The notes under the pieces were generated by a model that saw only the letters and a list, made by a program, of their open reading frames with translations, was not told the DNA's origin and ran no database searches. Shown in pieces: positions 28,215 to 37,617 of a DNA stretch of 64,000 bases. A program made the translations under genes and the position numbers. Position 1 is the first letter of the stretch, and the number at the start of each line of letters is the position of its first letter. Source of the stretch: Sulfurospirillum_A sp029027265 (GTDB lineage: Bacteria; Campylobacterota; Campylobacteria; Campylobacterales; Sulfurospirillaceae); NCBI GenBank assembly GCA_029027265.1, contig CP093061.1, forward strand, positions 1,240,001 through 1,304,000. Direction: 5' to 3'.

Positions 28215-30194
28215 ATGAAACTAATATATTTTTTTCTTACATGTACATTGTTATTTGGCTCTTCAAACAATGCTCTTATTAACTCACAATCTCCGTATCT
28301 TTTACAACATGCACATAACCCTGTTGATTGGTATCCTTGGAGCGATGAAGCTCTACAAAAGGCAAAAGATGAAGATAAGCTTATCTTTTTGTCTATTGGT
28401 TACAGTACTTGTCATTGGTGCCATGTCATGGAAGAAAAAAGTTTTGAAAATAAAGAGATAGCAGAGCTTTTAAATAAAGACTTCATAAGTATAAAAGTAG
28501 ATAAAGAGCAAATGCCTCACATAGATACTCATTTTCAACATACTTTGTCACTTCTAAAAAAACAGAGAAAAGGGTGGCCACTTAGTGCCATACTCACTCC
28601 AAATCAAGAAATACTTTACATTACAACTTACATTCCTCCCACTGATAATTACGGTGTTGATGGAATGAAAACTTTGCTTCCAAAGATGGCCAAACTATAT
28701 AGTGATGATAAAAAAAGAGTAGCAAAAATAATTAAAACAAATAAAAAGATAATTATACAAAAAAGCATAGTAGAAAAAAGCACTATTAAGCAGAGTGAGA
28801 TTGCTAAAAAATATGTCTCTTTGATGAAAAAACGTTACGATAAAATATACGGTGGCTTTGATAGAAATCCAAAGTTTCCACTTGCTACTCATATGCAAAC
28901 TCTTTTAGATATTTATATTTTAGAAGATAATCAAGAAGCACTCAGTATGGTAAAATCTACTTTAGAGTCCATGAGTCGTGGAGGAATGTACGACCAAGTT
29001 GATGGTGGTTTTTATAGGTATAGTACATATTCAGATTGGATTACACCACATTTTGAAAAGATGCTTTACACTCAAGCAGAGCTAATTTCACTGTATGTAA
29101 AATTTTACATACTTTTTCCAAAACCTAGATACAAAAGGATAGTTTTAGACACCATTAAAGAGACAAAAAAACGACTTGGCTATGAAGGACTTTACTTTAG
29201 TGCTACTGATGCAGATAGTAAAAGTGGAGAAGGGCGTTACTTTGTATACTCTTATGAAGAGGTAAAAGAGGCATTTGTTAAAGCAAAAATAAAGAATTAT
29301 GAAGAGTTAATGGATTATTTTGACATAACCCAAATAGGTAATTTTGAAGAAGAACTTAGTAATGTTCATCTTAATACTGGTTTCGATGAAGCGCCAAAAA
29401 ATATTCAAAAAGCTCTACATGTACTAAAAGAATTAAGAGTGAATAGAGAGTTTCCTTTTGTAGATAAAAAGATACTTACAGGCTGGAATGCTTTGATGAT
29501 AAAGTCTCTTTTTGAAGCATCTTATTTTGATGAAAAACTTTTGAAAGAAGCTGAAAAATCTATGCGAAAGCTACTTGAACGAGTTTATGTTAAAGGTATT
29601 TTGTATCATGGTTTTTACTTTGATACAAAGCCTATTGATAGAGTTGTTTTAGAGGATTATGTATTTTTAATAGACTTATTACAAACTGCTTACATGTACA
29701 CACAAAATGGAGCTTACCTTACACTAGCTGGATACTTACAAGAAGAGACTTTAACTAAGTTTTATGAGAACAAAAAGTTTTATTTAGATGACACAAAGTT
29801 TAGAGCGGAAGCACTTTATGGTGATAAATACTATGTTTCACCACTCTCAAGACTATATCACACACTTTTTACTCAAGCTAATTTAACTTATGATTTAAAG
29901 CTATTAGCTCGTACAAAAAATTTTCTAGCTGATGAAAGAGATAAAATACTTAATTCTCCTGATAATGCATCAGAAGCAGTACGAGCACTTTTACGCTCAA
30001 ATAGTGGAGATGTCATAATAAAAGCAAATAAAAAGAATCTATTTAGTAATAAAAAAGATATACTACATGTAAAATATCCTTTTGTGCTTCAAACTACACA
30101 AAATACAGATAAATATTTAGCTTGTGACGAAAAAACTTGTTTTGCGATAGACAAAGAGTTCAAAAATATAGTAAAATACATAGAAAAAAGATAG
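28215..30194 (+). CDS. Thioredoxin-domain protein, YyaL/DUF255 family
   Basis: 659 residues. The N-terminal thioredoxin-like domain has the signature NPVDWYPW and the active-site-like STCHWCHVMEEKSF. A long (alpha/alpha)6-barrel-like region follows (GGMYDQVDGGFYRYSTYSDW, LTGWNALMIKSL). A hydrophobic N-terminus (MKLIYFFLTCTLLFGSSNNA) suggests export. The exact activity of the family is not established. The downstream acetyltransferase starts 11 bases later, so the two form an operon with the HAD gene. Confidence 0.85.
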   Translation: MKLIYFFLTCTLLFGSSNNALINSQSPYLLQHAHNPVDWYPWSDEALQKAKDEDKLIFLSIGYSTCHWCHVMEEKSFENKEIAELLNKDFISIKVDKEQMPHIDTHFQHTLSLLKKQRKGWPLSAILTPNQEILYITTYIPPTDNYGVDGMKTLLPKMAKLYSDDKKRVAKIIKTNKKIIIQKSIVEKSTIKQSEIAKKYVSLMKKRYDKIYGGFDRNPKFPLATHMQTLLDIYILEDNQEALSMVKSTLESMSRGGMYDQVDGGFYRYSTYSDWITPHFEKMLYTQAELISLYVKFYILFPKPRYKRIVLDTIKETKKRLGYEGLYFSATDADSKSGEGRYFVYSYEEVKEAFVKAKIKNYEELMDYFDITQIGNFEEELSNVHLNTGFDEAPKNIQKALHVLKELRVNREFPFVDKKILTGWNALMIKSLFEASYFDEKLLKEAEKSMRKLLERVYVKGILYHGFYFDTKPIDRVVLEDYVFLIDLLQTAYMYTQNGAYLTLAGYLQEETLTKFYENKKFYLDDTKFRAEALYGDKYYVSPLSRLYHTLFTQANLTYDLKLLARTKNFLADERDKILNSPDNASEAVRALLRSNSGDVIIKANKKNLFSNKKDILHVKYPFVLQTTQNTDKYLACDEKTCFAIDKEFKNIVKYIEKR

Positions 30195-30205
30195 GATTTA
30201 ATAAA

Positions 30206-30703
30206 ATGATAAAAACTTTTAGAAATGCAATGATAGAAGATTTACCACAGATTGTAAAAATATATAATAGAGCGATAGAAGATGGTATTTCAACAGCAGA
30301 TAGTGTTAAAGTAACAGCCGATGAGAAAATAGATTGGTTTAGAGCTCATGATAAAGAAAAACGTCCTATTTTAGTAAAAGAGTACCATGGCAAGGTTATT
30401 GCTTGGGTGTCACTTCAGCCTTTTTATCCCCATCTTGCTTATGAAAAAAGTGCTAGAATTAATATCTATATAGATAGCAATTTTAGAGGTAAAAAACTAG
30501 GGCAAATGTTTTTAAAAGAAGTTTTAGAAATGGCTAATGAATATAACATTGAAAACTTTTTAGCTCTTATCTTTGCTGATAATATTACAAGTTTAAAACT
30601 TTTTAAAAAACTAGGATTCAAAGAGTGGGGACACTTTCCAAATGTAGCAAAAATAGAAGATACCCGTAAAGATTTGCTGGTATTGGGATTAAATGTAATA
30701 TGA
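30206..30703 (+). CDS. GNAT-family N-acetyltransferase
   Basis: 165 residues from the ATG at 30206 (MIKTFRNAMIEDLPQIVKIY). The organisation resembles phosphinothricin/L-amino-acid N-acetyltransferases: IYNRAIEDGISTAD, SLQPFYPHLAYEKSARINIY, and the acetyl-CoA loop RGKKLGQMFLKEV. The substrate is unknown. Its end overlaps the HAD gene start by four bases (ATGA). Confidence 0.85.
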   Translation: MIKTFRNAMIEDLPQIVKIYNRAIEDGISTADSVKVTADEKIDWFRAHDKEKRPILVKEYHGKVIAWVSLQPFYPHLAYEKSARINIYIDSNFRGKKLGQMFLKEVLEMANEYNIENFLALIFADNITSLKLFKKLGFKEWGHFPNVAKIEDTRKDLLVLGLNVI

Positions 30704-31332
30704 TAAAATCAATTATTTTCGACATGGATGGAACTCTACTAGATAGCAGTTTAGCTATGACTTTGAGTGTAAATCATGTTAGAAAAAGTTATGGTTTAGC
30801 TCCTATAGAAAAAGAGTATTTGGAATTTATAATAAACGAGCCTTGTGTAGATTTACCCATGAAACTTTATGATGTACAAGAGTATAGCCAAGAACATAGA
30901 GATAAATTTGCAAAGCATTACCTAGCCAATGCTAATCTACATGTAAAGCCTTATGATGGTGCATATGAGCTTCTAAAGTCTCTACATGTAAAGGGTATCA
31001 CTTTGAGTATTGCGACTAATGCCTCTGACTTTTTTGCACGCAATATGTTGCAAGGACAGGGCATGTTAGATTTTTTCTCTTTTATAATTGGTGCAAATAA
31101 TGTAGAAAAAAATAAACCAAACCCAGATATGCTTCACCACATAAGTGAACTAAGTCAAATTCCTTTAACAAATTCTATTTTAGTTGGAGATAGTATAAAA
31201 GACGAAGGAGCAGCAAAAAGTGCTAATATAGATTTTCTTTTTGCTTCATGGGGCTATGGAAAGAGTGATAACAATACCAAATCTTTTAAAGGCATGAGAG
31301 AGCTTAACAACTACTTGTTGAGTATTACCTAA
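30700..31332 (+). CDS. HAD-superfamily phosphatase (phosphoglycolate phosphatase-like)
   Basis: 210 residues. The Asp nucleophile motif FDMDGTLLDSS is followed by an alpha-helical cap, a Thr motif (SIATNAS), and KPNPDMLHHI with GDSIKDEGAAKSAN. This is the Gph/PgmB subgroup. The substrate cannot be fixed from sequence. It contains two TACATGTA palindromes 45 bases apart. It is convergent with the AOR gene. Confidence 0.88.
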   Translation: MIKSIIFDMDGTLLDSSLAMTLSVNHVRKSYGLAPIEKEYLEFIINEPCVDLPMKLYDVQEYSQEHRDKFAKHYLANANLHVKPYDGAYELLKSLHVKGITLSIATNASDFFARNMLQGQGMLDFFSFIIGANNVEKNKPNPDMLHHISELSQIPLTNSILVGDSIKDEGAAKSANIDFLFASWGYGKSDNNTKSFKGMRELNNYLLSIT

Positions 31333-31348
31333 GCCTCTTGTAGTTATG

Positions 31349-33262
31349 TTAAACTGATTTGCTAGTGGTGTTAGAAGTATCTCTTAGTTTGTCAAAAGAT
31401 TCTTGAACCCCTTTATAAATTTCATTCCAAAACTTTTTAGCCGCTTTTTGACTGTCTTTATCAAATAGTTTTACCCAATATTTTAATTCTTCAAAATATT
31501 TAATACTCTTCTTATTTTTTAAAAATGTATGAATAATATCTATATTTCTTTGTGATTCCCAAAAAACTGGGTCTCCTTGATTGTTTACGTCTAAAGCAAA
31601 AGTGTTAATGCTAGCTATAAACTCTTTTTCCAGACCATATAGATGTCCTATAATTTTAGGAGCCATCTCTTCAGCCCATCCACGATGGAATCGGCATACT
31701 CCAATGTTGTCTATCATAAGTTCAGCTATAAATCTTTGGGCATTTTTATGTCCTAACTCTTTTGGTGGGACAAAGTCGTTTCCATAATACATATAATATT
31801 TACCCATAAGAGCCATAGGAGAGAGTACTCCTGGAGTCCAGTATTGATTTGGAACCATCCAACCTTTTTTGCCATTTGCATTGTATGAAAATGAATCTAA
31901 TATCTTTTTATTTTTAGATTTTGAAAGTTTGTGTGCTAATATTCTAGCACCATTACTAAAGTCTAAAAGTCCTTTTTTTTCTACAATAGCATCGAGTATT
32001 TCTATACCAATATTGGCATTTGTCATTGAGATTTTAACAACATCAAAATTATCCTCATTAAATTGAGGTATTCCTTTTATACCAATTTCTTCTGGTGTTA
32101 AATAACCATTTGATAAACACTCCATAAGCCAAGATATAACTCCACCAATAGATATAGCATCAAAACCATAAGCATCTGAATATCGATTAATTTTTTCTGC
32201 TGCACGTTGATCAAATATACCGCTAAGTGGTCCCATAGCTTGATAAGGTTCATAATCTTTTTTGAATTTTCCATTCATTTTTTTGCACATAGCTACGCAG
32301 GGTTCACCACATGTTTTTTGACTTTTTGTTACAATTGTCTCTTCATTGAACTGTTTAAGATAGTGATTTGTGATAAATTTTTCGTTTAAATCAAGTCTTT
32401 GTTCTTTCGTTTTATAAATACTTTCATAATTAAAAGAGAGTAAGTCACTACCTAAGGTTGAATAGTTAACTCCAAGAGTTCCTCCAGATTTAAGTATATC
32501 TACAAAACTATATTTTGCTGTAACTTTTTTATCTTTTTGATTAAAATTCATATTATATTTATCAACAAACCATTTATCTATAACTTTACGGTCTCTAAAA
32601 CCTCTTGTTTGTGGTATTCCCCCATAAATAATGGCAGCTATTCCATGCTCTTGAAAAAGTTTACTACCAAAACCCCCTCTACCAGCCCAAGTATCAACAG
32701 CCGTAACTTTTCCTTTTTTTATAGGTGCTGAACATATTGCTCCAAAATCAGTAGATTTAGCAGAGATTCCTACCGCTAAAATACGAGGTTCTTTTTCATA
32801 TTGGTTTGCATATTTATCAAGCACATAATCCATAAGAGAGTAAACTCCACCATCTTCATTTAGTTTTTTATCTTGCCAAATTTCATCTATATTGATTTCG
32901 TCTATTTTAGATTCTATTTTTCCATCGCCTCTATGATTGAGATATAAAATTGATGGATTTTTTGCCTTACCTATGATAGAAAGCATGCTTATATCTAAGC
33001 TCTCAAAAATCAATCCAGCTCCACCCATTGCAGATACATAAAAACCATCCCAGCAAGGAGATTGTCCAGTAAACATAAGTCTATTAGATCCTGAAAGTGT
33101 TGAGTCAGCAAAAAGCCCTGTACCTATATTTAAACTGTTATTTTTCTTACTTAAGTAAAATCCTAAATCAACAGGACCAAAAAAATCTCCTATTTTATAG
33201 CTCTTTATGTAGTTTAGTGAAGTTTTTGTATCTATTGTAAAAACTTTCAATTTTTTTTTCAT
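31349..33262 (-). CDS. Aldehyde:ferredoxin oxidoreductase (AOR) family, tungsten/molybdopterin
   Basis: 637 residues. AOR family features: N-terminal domain with MGGAGLIFESLDI, a pterin-binding AGRGGFGSKLFQEHGIAAII, and 4Fe-4S ligands CGEPCVAMC near residue 320. The fourth Cys is in IGVCRFHRGWAEE near the C-terminus. Enzymes of this family oxidise aldehydes to acids with ferredoxin as acceptor, using a tungsten bis-pterin. It is the last gene of the sugar operon, 11 bases after the aldehyde dehydrogenase, so an aldehyde intermediate or an aldose may be its substrate. No tungstate transporter is visible here. Confidence 0.87.
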   Translation of the reverse strand: MKKKLKVFTIDTKTSLNYIKSYKIGDFFGPVDLGFYLSKKNNSLNIGTGLFADSTLSGSNRLMFTGQSPCWDGFYVSAMGGAGLIFESLDISMLSIIGKAKNPSILYLNHRGDGKIESKIDEINIDEIWQDKKLNEDGGVYSLMDYVLDKYANQYEKEPRILAVGISAKSTDFGAICSAPIKKGKVTAVDTWAGRGGFGSKLFQEHGIAAIIYGGIPQTRGFRDRKVIDKWFVDKYNMNFNQKDKKVTAKYSFVDILKSGGTLGVNYSTLGSDLLSFNYESIYKTKEQRLDLNEKFITNHYLKQFNEETIVTKSQKTCGEPCVAMCKKMNGKFKKDYEPYQAMGPLSGIFDQRAAEKINRYSDAYGFDAISIGGVISWLMECLSNGYLTPEEIGIKGIPQFNEDNFDVVKISMTNANIGIEILDAIVEKKGLLDFSNGARILAHKLSKSKNKKILDSFSYNANGKKGWMVPNQYWTPGVLSPMALMGKYYMYYGNDFVPPKELGHKNAQRFIAELMIDNIGVCRFHRGWAEEMAPKIIGHLYGLEKEFIASINTFALDVNNQGDPVFWESQRNIDIIHTFLKNKKSIKYFEELKYWVKLFDKDSQKAAKKFWNEIYKGVQESFDKLRDTSNTTSKSV

Positions 33263-33273
33263 TGTGACTTCTT

Positions 33274-34767
33274 TTAGTATTTGATATATACAGTTTTAGT
33301 TGTAGTGTAAAAATCACTTGCAGTGTATGATTTTTCCCTTGAACCAAAAGAAGAACTTTTGCTTCCACCAAAAGGTACATGGTTATCCATTCCTGCTGTA
33401 GGTAGATTTATCATGATGTTTCCTACTTTTGCATTGTGTTTAAAGTCCATAGCTTTTGTTAAATCTTTTGTCATAATACCACCACTAAGTCCAAAATCGG
33501 TATCATTTAGAACTTCAAGAGCCTCTTTATAGTCTTTTACTTTAATGATGCAAGCTATAGGACCAAAAATTTCCTCTTGGTTTAATCTCATCTTAGAGTT
33601 ACCATTTGTAAACAGAGCAGGGGAGAAGAAATAACCATCGGTATCTCTTTTGAGAACTTCACCACCACATACCAGTGTTGCTCCCTCTTTTTTACCTAAT
33701 TCTATATAAGAAATATTTTGTTTTAGTTGTTTTTTTGATATAACTGGACCAATTTGTGTATCTTTATCTAAACTATTTCCTATGACAAGTTTTTTCATCT
33801 CTTTTTTCATTTTTGCTAAAAACTCTTCATAAATACCTTGTGTTACTATAAGTTTTGAAGATGACGTGCATTTTTGACCAGTAGCATTATATGATCCCTT
33901 TATAGCAGCACTTACAGCTTCATCTACGTTAGCATCATCTAGGACTATAAGTGAATTTTTACTTCCCATTTCTAGTTGAAGTTTTATCATGTTTTTTATT
34001 GAGTCTCTTGCTATACTTTTTCCCACACCAACTGAACCTGTAAAACTTAAAGCATCTATATGTTTTGAAGATGTAATCGTTTCACCAATTACTCTACCTT
34101 GTCCTATTACTAGATTAAAAACACCTTTTGGAAGTTTTGTACTATCTATAATTTTTGCCAATATGTAAGCAATGGTTGGTGTTGTATTTGATGGTTTGAA
34201 AACTATACTATTTCCAAAAGCAAGAGCAGGAGCTATCTTCCAAGCAGGAATTGCTAGTGGATAATTCCATGGTGTAATAAGTGCAACAACACCAATAGGC
34301 TCTTTTATAACTTCTATGTCTACGTTTTGTCTTGGTGAGTCCATGTATGTACCACGTGATCTTATAGCTTCTGCAGCAAAGTAGAAAAAGAAATCAGCAG
34401 ATTTCACTACTTCATCTATTGCTTCTTTGAGTGGTTTTCCTGCTTCTCTTGATATAATCTCACCATAGTAATCTTTATTAGCTAGAAGTTTGTCTCCAAT
34501 TTCATTGAGTATTTTTTCTCTTAATGCTATAGATGATTTAGACCATTCATCTTGTATATTTACTGCGGCTTCTATAGCACTATTAACGTCTTCTTTTGTT
34601 GCTTCATAAAAAGAGGCTACTATATCTGATGTATCAGAAGGGTTGATATTTTTATTTACAACACTTGAAGATACCCAGGTACCATCTATATAGTTTTTTG
34701 TAGGTTCAGTAGCAAATAGTTTCCTGTAGTTTAAATTTAATAACTCATGTTGATTAATACTTTTCAT
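33274..34767 (-). CDS. NAD(P)-dependent aldehyde dehydrogenase (ketoglutarate-semialdehyde DH-like)
   Basis: 497 residues. Catalytic Glu in LQLEMGSKNSLIVLDDAN and catalytic Cys in NATGQKCTSSSKLIVTQG. NAD-binding residues appear in TPWNYPLAIPAWKIAPALAFGN and SFTGSVGVGKSI. The segment around the Cys is close in style to alpha-ketoglutaric semialdehyde dehydrogenases of sugar-acid pathways, but the 2-keto-3-deoxy-acid dehydratase needed to make that substrate is not in the locus. Lactaldehyde, glycolaldehyde or glyceraldehyde are alternatives. Preceded by a 200-bp control region with an inverted repeat. Confidence 0.85.
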   Translation of the reverse strand: MKSINQHELLNLNYRKLFATEPTKNYIDGTWVSSSVVNKNINPSDTSDIVASFYEATKEDVNSAIEAAVNIQDEWSKSSIALREKILNEIGDKLLANKDYYGEIISREAGKPLKEAIDEVVKSADFFFYFAAEAIRSRGTYMDSPRQNVDIEVIKEPIGVVALITPWNYPLAIPAWKIAPALAFGNSIVFKPSNTTPTIAYILAKIIDSTKLPKGVFNLVIGQGRVIGETITSSKHIDALSFTGSVGVGKSIARDSIKNMIKLQLEMGSKNSLIVLDDANVDEAVSAAIKGSYNATGQKCTSSSKLIVTQGIYEEFLAKMKKEMKKLVIGNSLDKDTQIGPVISKKQLKQNISYIELGKKEGATLVCGGEVLKRDTDGYFFSPALFTNGNSKMRLNQEEIFGPIACIIKVKDYKEALEVLNDTDFGLSGGIMTKDLTKAMDFKHNAKVGNIMINLPTAGMDNHVPFGGSKSSSFGSREKSYTASDFYTTTKTVYIKY

Positions 34768-34785
34768 TGTCGTTCCTTTTTGTAT

Positions 34786-34844
34786 ATTATAACATTATAA
34801 TGTTTATATACTTAGAAGTAACTTATACATTATAATGTTATAAT
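34786..34844. promoter_or_regulatory. 17-bp inverted repeat upstream of aldehyde dehydrogenase, probable operator
   Basis: ATTATAACATTATAATG at 34786-34802 and its exact complement CATTATAATGTTATAAT at 34828-34844, 25 bases apart. Each arm also contains the shorter palindrome ACATTATAATGT. The pair lies 19-77 bases upstream of the dehydrogenase start. It differs from the TGTAA-TTACA boxes near the LacI gene, so a second regulator may act on the aldehyde dehydrogenase/AOR pair. Inference from position. Confidence 0.6.
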
Positions 34845-34891
34845 AATTAAGTTTCTGAGATTTTAAATAATTTTTTAAGTAGGTATTCTAG

Positions 34892-34944
34892 CCTTTACAT
34901 GTAAAGGGTTAGTTCTACTCTAAGCAGATTTATCTTTACATGTA
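34892..34944. repeat. Two copies of the TACATGTA palindrome
   Basis: CCTTTACATGTAAAGG at 34892-34907 is a perfect 16-bp palindrome. A second copy, TTTACATGTAA, is centred near 34941. They lie between the dehydratase gene and the aldehyde dehydrogenase operator. They belong to a family of about 30 copies in the window and could act here as a weak transcript hairpin. Confidence 0.6.
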
Positions 34945-34967
34945 AGTGAGCATTTTTTAGTTTATTA

Positions 34968-36742
34968 CTAGTGTGAATCTCTTGCAAACCACTTTTTATC
35001 TAGTATTTTTTGATAAGGTTGTTCTAATTTCAAACAAGCTCCATCAGCTAAACCTTCTACAAATTTTCTGTATATTTCTTGCCAAGGAGTATCATTTTCT
35101 AATTCTGGAAGAACTAGATTTTCTTTTCTTTTTAGTATCTCTTCATCTGAAATTTTGAGTTGAACTTCTCTATCTTTCATGTCTATTAGAATATCATCTC
35201 CAGTTTGAATTATAGCCATACCACCACCTTCATAGCTTTCAGGAGTTGCATTAAGTATGGAAGCACTTGCACTAGTTCCACTTTGTCTGCCATCACCTAT
35301 AGTTGGAAGTGAAGTTATGCCTCGTTTTACAAGCCTATCTGGTGGAAGCATATTAACTACTTCTCCAGAACCTGGAAAACCTTTTGGTCCACAATTTCGC
35401 ATAAACAAGATACTGTTTTCATCTACATGTAAACTCTCATCATTAATGCGTTTGTGATAGTCCTCAGGACCTTCAAATACAACAGCTTTACCTTTGATGA
35501 TTCCGTCTTTAATATATCTTCTTAAAAACTCTTCGTCTATAACAGAAGTTTTCATAATAGCACTATCAAAGATATTTCCACCCATAACTAAAAAACCACC
35601 TTTTGATAGAAGTGGGTTATCGTAAGTTTTTATGACTTTTTCATTTAGTATTTTGGAATTCTTATAGTTTTCAGCAGTTGTTTTTTGACTTACTGTTAGA
35701 GTATTTGTATAAATTTTATCTTTAGCTATAAGTTCACTCATAATAGCTCCAACTCCACCAGCTCTATGGAAATCTTCACCCAAATACTCTCCTGCAGGTT
35801 GGCAGTTTAAAAGTAGTGGAATTTCATAACCATGTTCTTGCCAATGATTATTGTTAATATCGATTCCTATATTTTTTGCTATAGCATTTATGTGAATTGG
35901 TACGTTAGTAGATGCTCCAAGAGCAGAAGAGGCTACAATAGCATTTAAAAAGGCTTCTTTTGTCATAATGTCAGATGGTTTTACGTCATTATTTACTAAG
36001 TCTACTATAGTTATTCCAGTCTCATAAGCACTTTGTCCCCTTTCACGGTAAGGTGCAGGGATTGTTCCACTATGAGGTAAACTCATGCCTAAGACTTCAC
36101 TTAAACAGTTCATGCTAGAAGCCGTTCCCATAGTATTGCAGTAGCCAGCACTTGGGGCGGAAGAGGCTGCTATATCCATAAACTCTTCATAATCGATACT
36201 GCCTTTAGCCAAAAGTTTTCTTGCTTCCCAAATAGCAGTTCCTGAACCACATAGTTTTCCTTTGTAGTAGCCATTAAGCATAGGTCCAACTGAAATGTAA
36301 TAGAAGGTATGTTTAGCGTTCCTGCTACCATAAGTGCTGCAGGAGTTGTTTTATCACATCCTATGGTGAAAACTACACCATCTATTGGATAGCCGTAAAT
36401 TGTTTCAACCATAGAAAGATAAGATAAGTTTCTATCGAGTGCTGCAGTAGGACGTTTTCCTGTCTCTTGAATTGGATGGGTTGGAAATTCCATAGGAATT
36501 CCACCAGCATCTCTAATACCATCTTTTAATCTAGTTGATAAAGCTATATGATGATGATTACAAGGTGATATATCATTTCCTGTTTGAGCTATGCCTATGA
36601 TAGGTCTACTTGATTGAAGCTCTTTTCTTGTTATCCCATAGTTTAGGTATCGCTCTAAGTACAAAGCGGTCATACCTGGGTCTTCTTTGTTATCGAACCA
36701 AGCTTGACTTCTATATTTAAATTTTTTTCTATTAATGTCCAT
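34968..36742 (-). pseudogene. Sugar-acid dehydratase, IlvD/Edd family (D-xylonate dehydratase type), one frameshift
   Basis: About 590 residues if joined. The 5' frame reads DPGMTALYLERYLNYGITRK, QTGNDISPCNHHHIAL, PIQETGKRPTAALDRN and FTIGCDKTTPAALMV (cluster Cys). The 3' frame continues MLNGYYKGKLCGSGTAIWEA, SSAPSAGYCNTMGTASSMN and GDGRQSGTSASASILNATPE. They overlap because one base is missing at 36293-36295 (ACATTTCAG instead of ACATTTTCAG), where TFSVGPMLNGY is expected. The whole looks like XylD-type xylonate/aldonate dehydratases. The clean single-base defect suggests a sequencing error or a very recent mutation. Confidence 0.85.
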
Positions 36743-36750
36743 TACTTTTC

Positions 36751-37617
36751 CTATTTTTCCATAAAAATATTTGGTTTTTGACCTTTTACTTTAGTTTTTA
36801 AAGTAAAAGTGTAACCACTTAGGGGTGCTTTTTTTAGTTCTTCTTGGTTTAGCTCAAATGCAGCAGTTGTTATAAAAAGCGTATTAAAATCTTTTCCACC
36901 AAAGTTGCATGAAGTTACTTTTGGTACAGGCATATCGTATATACTATCAATTGAGCCATTTGGTGCATACCTTGTTATCTTCCAACCATACCAGTGAGCT
37001 GACCAAACATAACCTTCGCTATCGATACAAAGTCCATCAGGATAACCATCTTTTTTATCTATATTGTAAAAAACCTGCTTATTTGAAATTTCTCCTGATT
37101 TTAAATCATAATCATAAACATATATAACTCTTTTAGGACTATCGGTCAGGTAAAACTTTTTAGAATCTGGACTCCATCCAAGACCATTTGATATAAAAAG
37201 ATTTTTTTCAAGCTTTTTAACAGTATTTCCATCAAAACTATAGAGTGAACCTTTTATCTCTTTTTCATTATTATCCATAGTCCCTGCAAAGTATCTTCCT
37301 TCTGCATCACATTTTCCATCGTTAAAACGATTGTTTGGTAGGTCAACTTCTGGGTTTACTATAGGAGTTAGTCTATTTGTATCTAAATTAGCATATTCAA
37401 ACCCACAAGTTGTTGTAGTTATAATTTCGTCATTACATGTAAAGGCAAAAGAACCTATAGGTCTGGTAAAGTGATAACTTTTTACTACTTTTGTCTCTAA
37501 ATTGTATTTAAAAAGCTTCATGCCTTTAATGTCGGTCCAGTAAAGAGCATTCTGCTTTTGATTATATAGAGGACCTTCTCCTAGTAGTGATTTAGAGTTT
37601 TCTATATGTTTAAGCAT
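36751..37617 (-). CDS. SMP-30/gluconolactonase family sugar lactonase
   Basis: 288 residues, a six-bladed beta-propeller lactonase. Metal ligands: Glu in LLGEGPLYN, Asn in NNRFNDGKCDAEGRYFAGTM, Asn in FISNGLGWSPD, and Asp in GYPDGLCIDSEGYVWSA. It hydrolyses an aldonolactone to the aldonate, the step between the SDR dehydrogenase (upstream, 8-base overlap) and the dehydratase (downstream, 8-base gap). The order SDR-lactonase-dehydratase is the core of non-phosphorylative sugar oxidation. Confidence 0.9.
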   Translation of the reverse strand: MLKHIENSKSLLGEGPLYNQKQNALYWTDIKGMKLFKYNLETKVVKSYHFTRPIGSFAFTCNDEIITTTTCGFEYANLDTNRLTPIVNPEVDLPNNRFNDGKCDAEGRYFAGTMDNNEKEIKGSLYSFDGNTVKKLEKNLFISNGLGWSPDSKKFYLTDSPKRVIYVYDYDLKSGEISNKQVFYNIDKKDGYPDGLCIDSEGYVWSAHWYGWKITRYAPNGSIDSIYDMPVPKVTSCNFGGKDFNTLFITTAAFELNQEELKKAPLSGYTFTLKTKVKGQKPNIFMEK

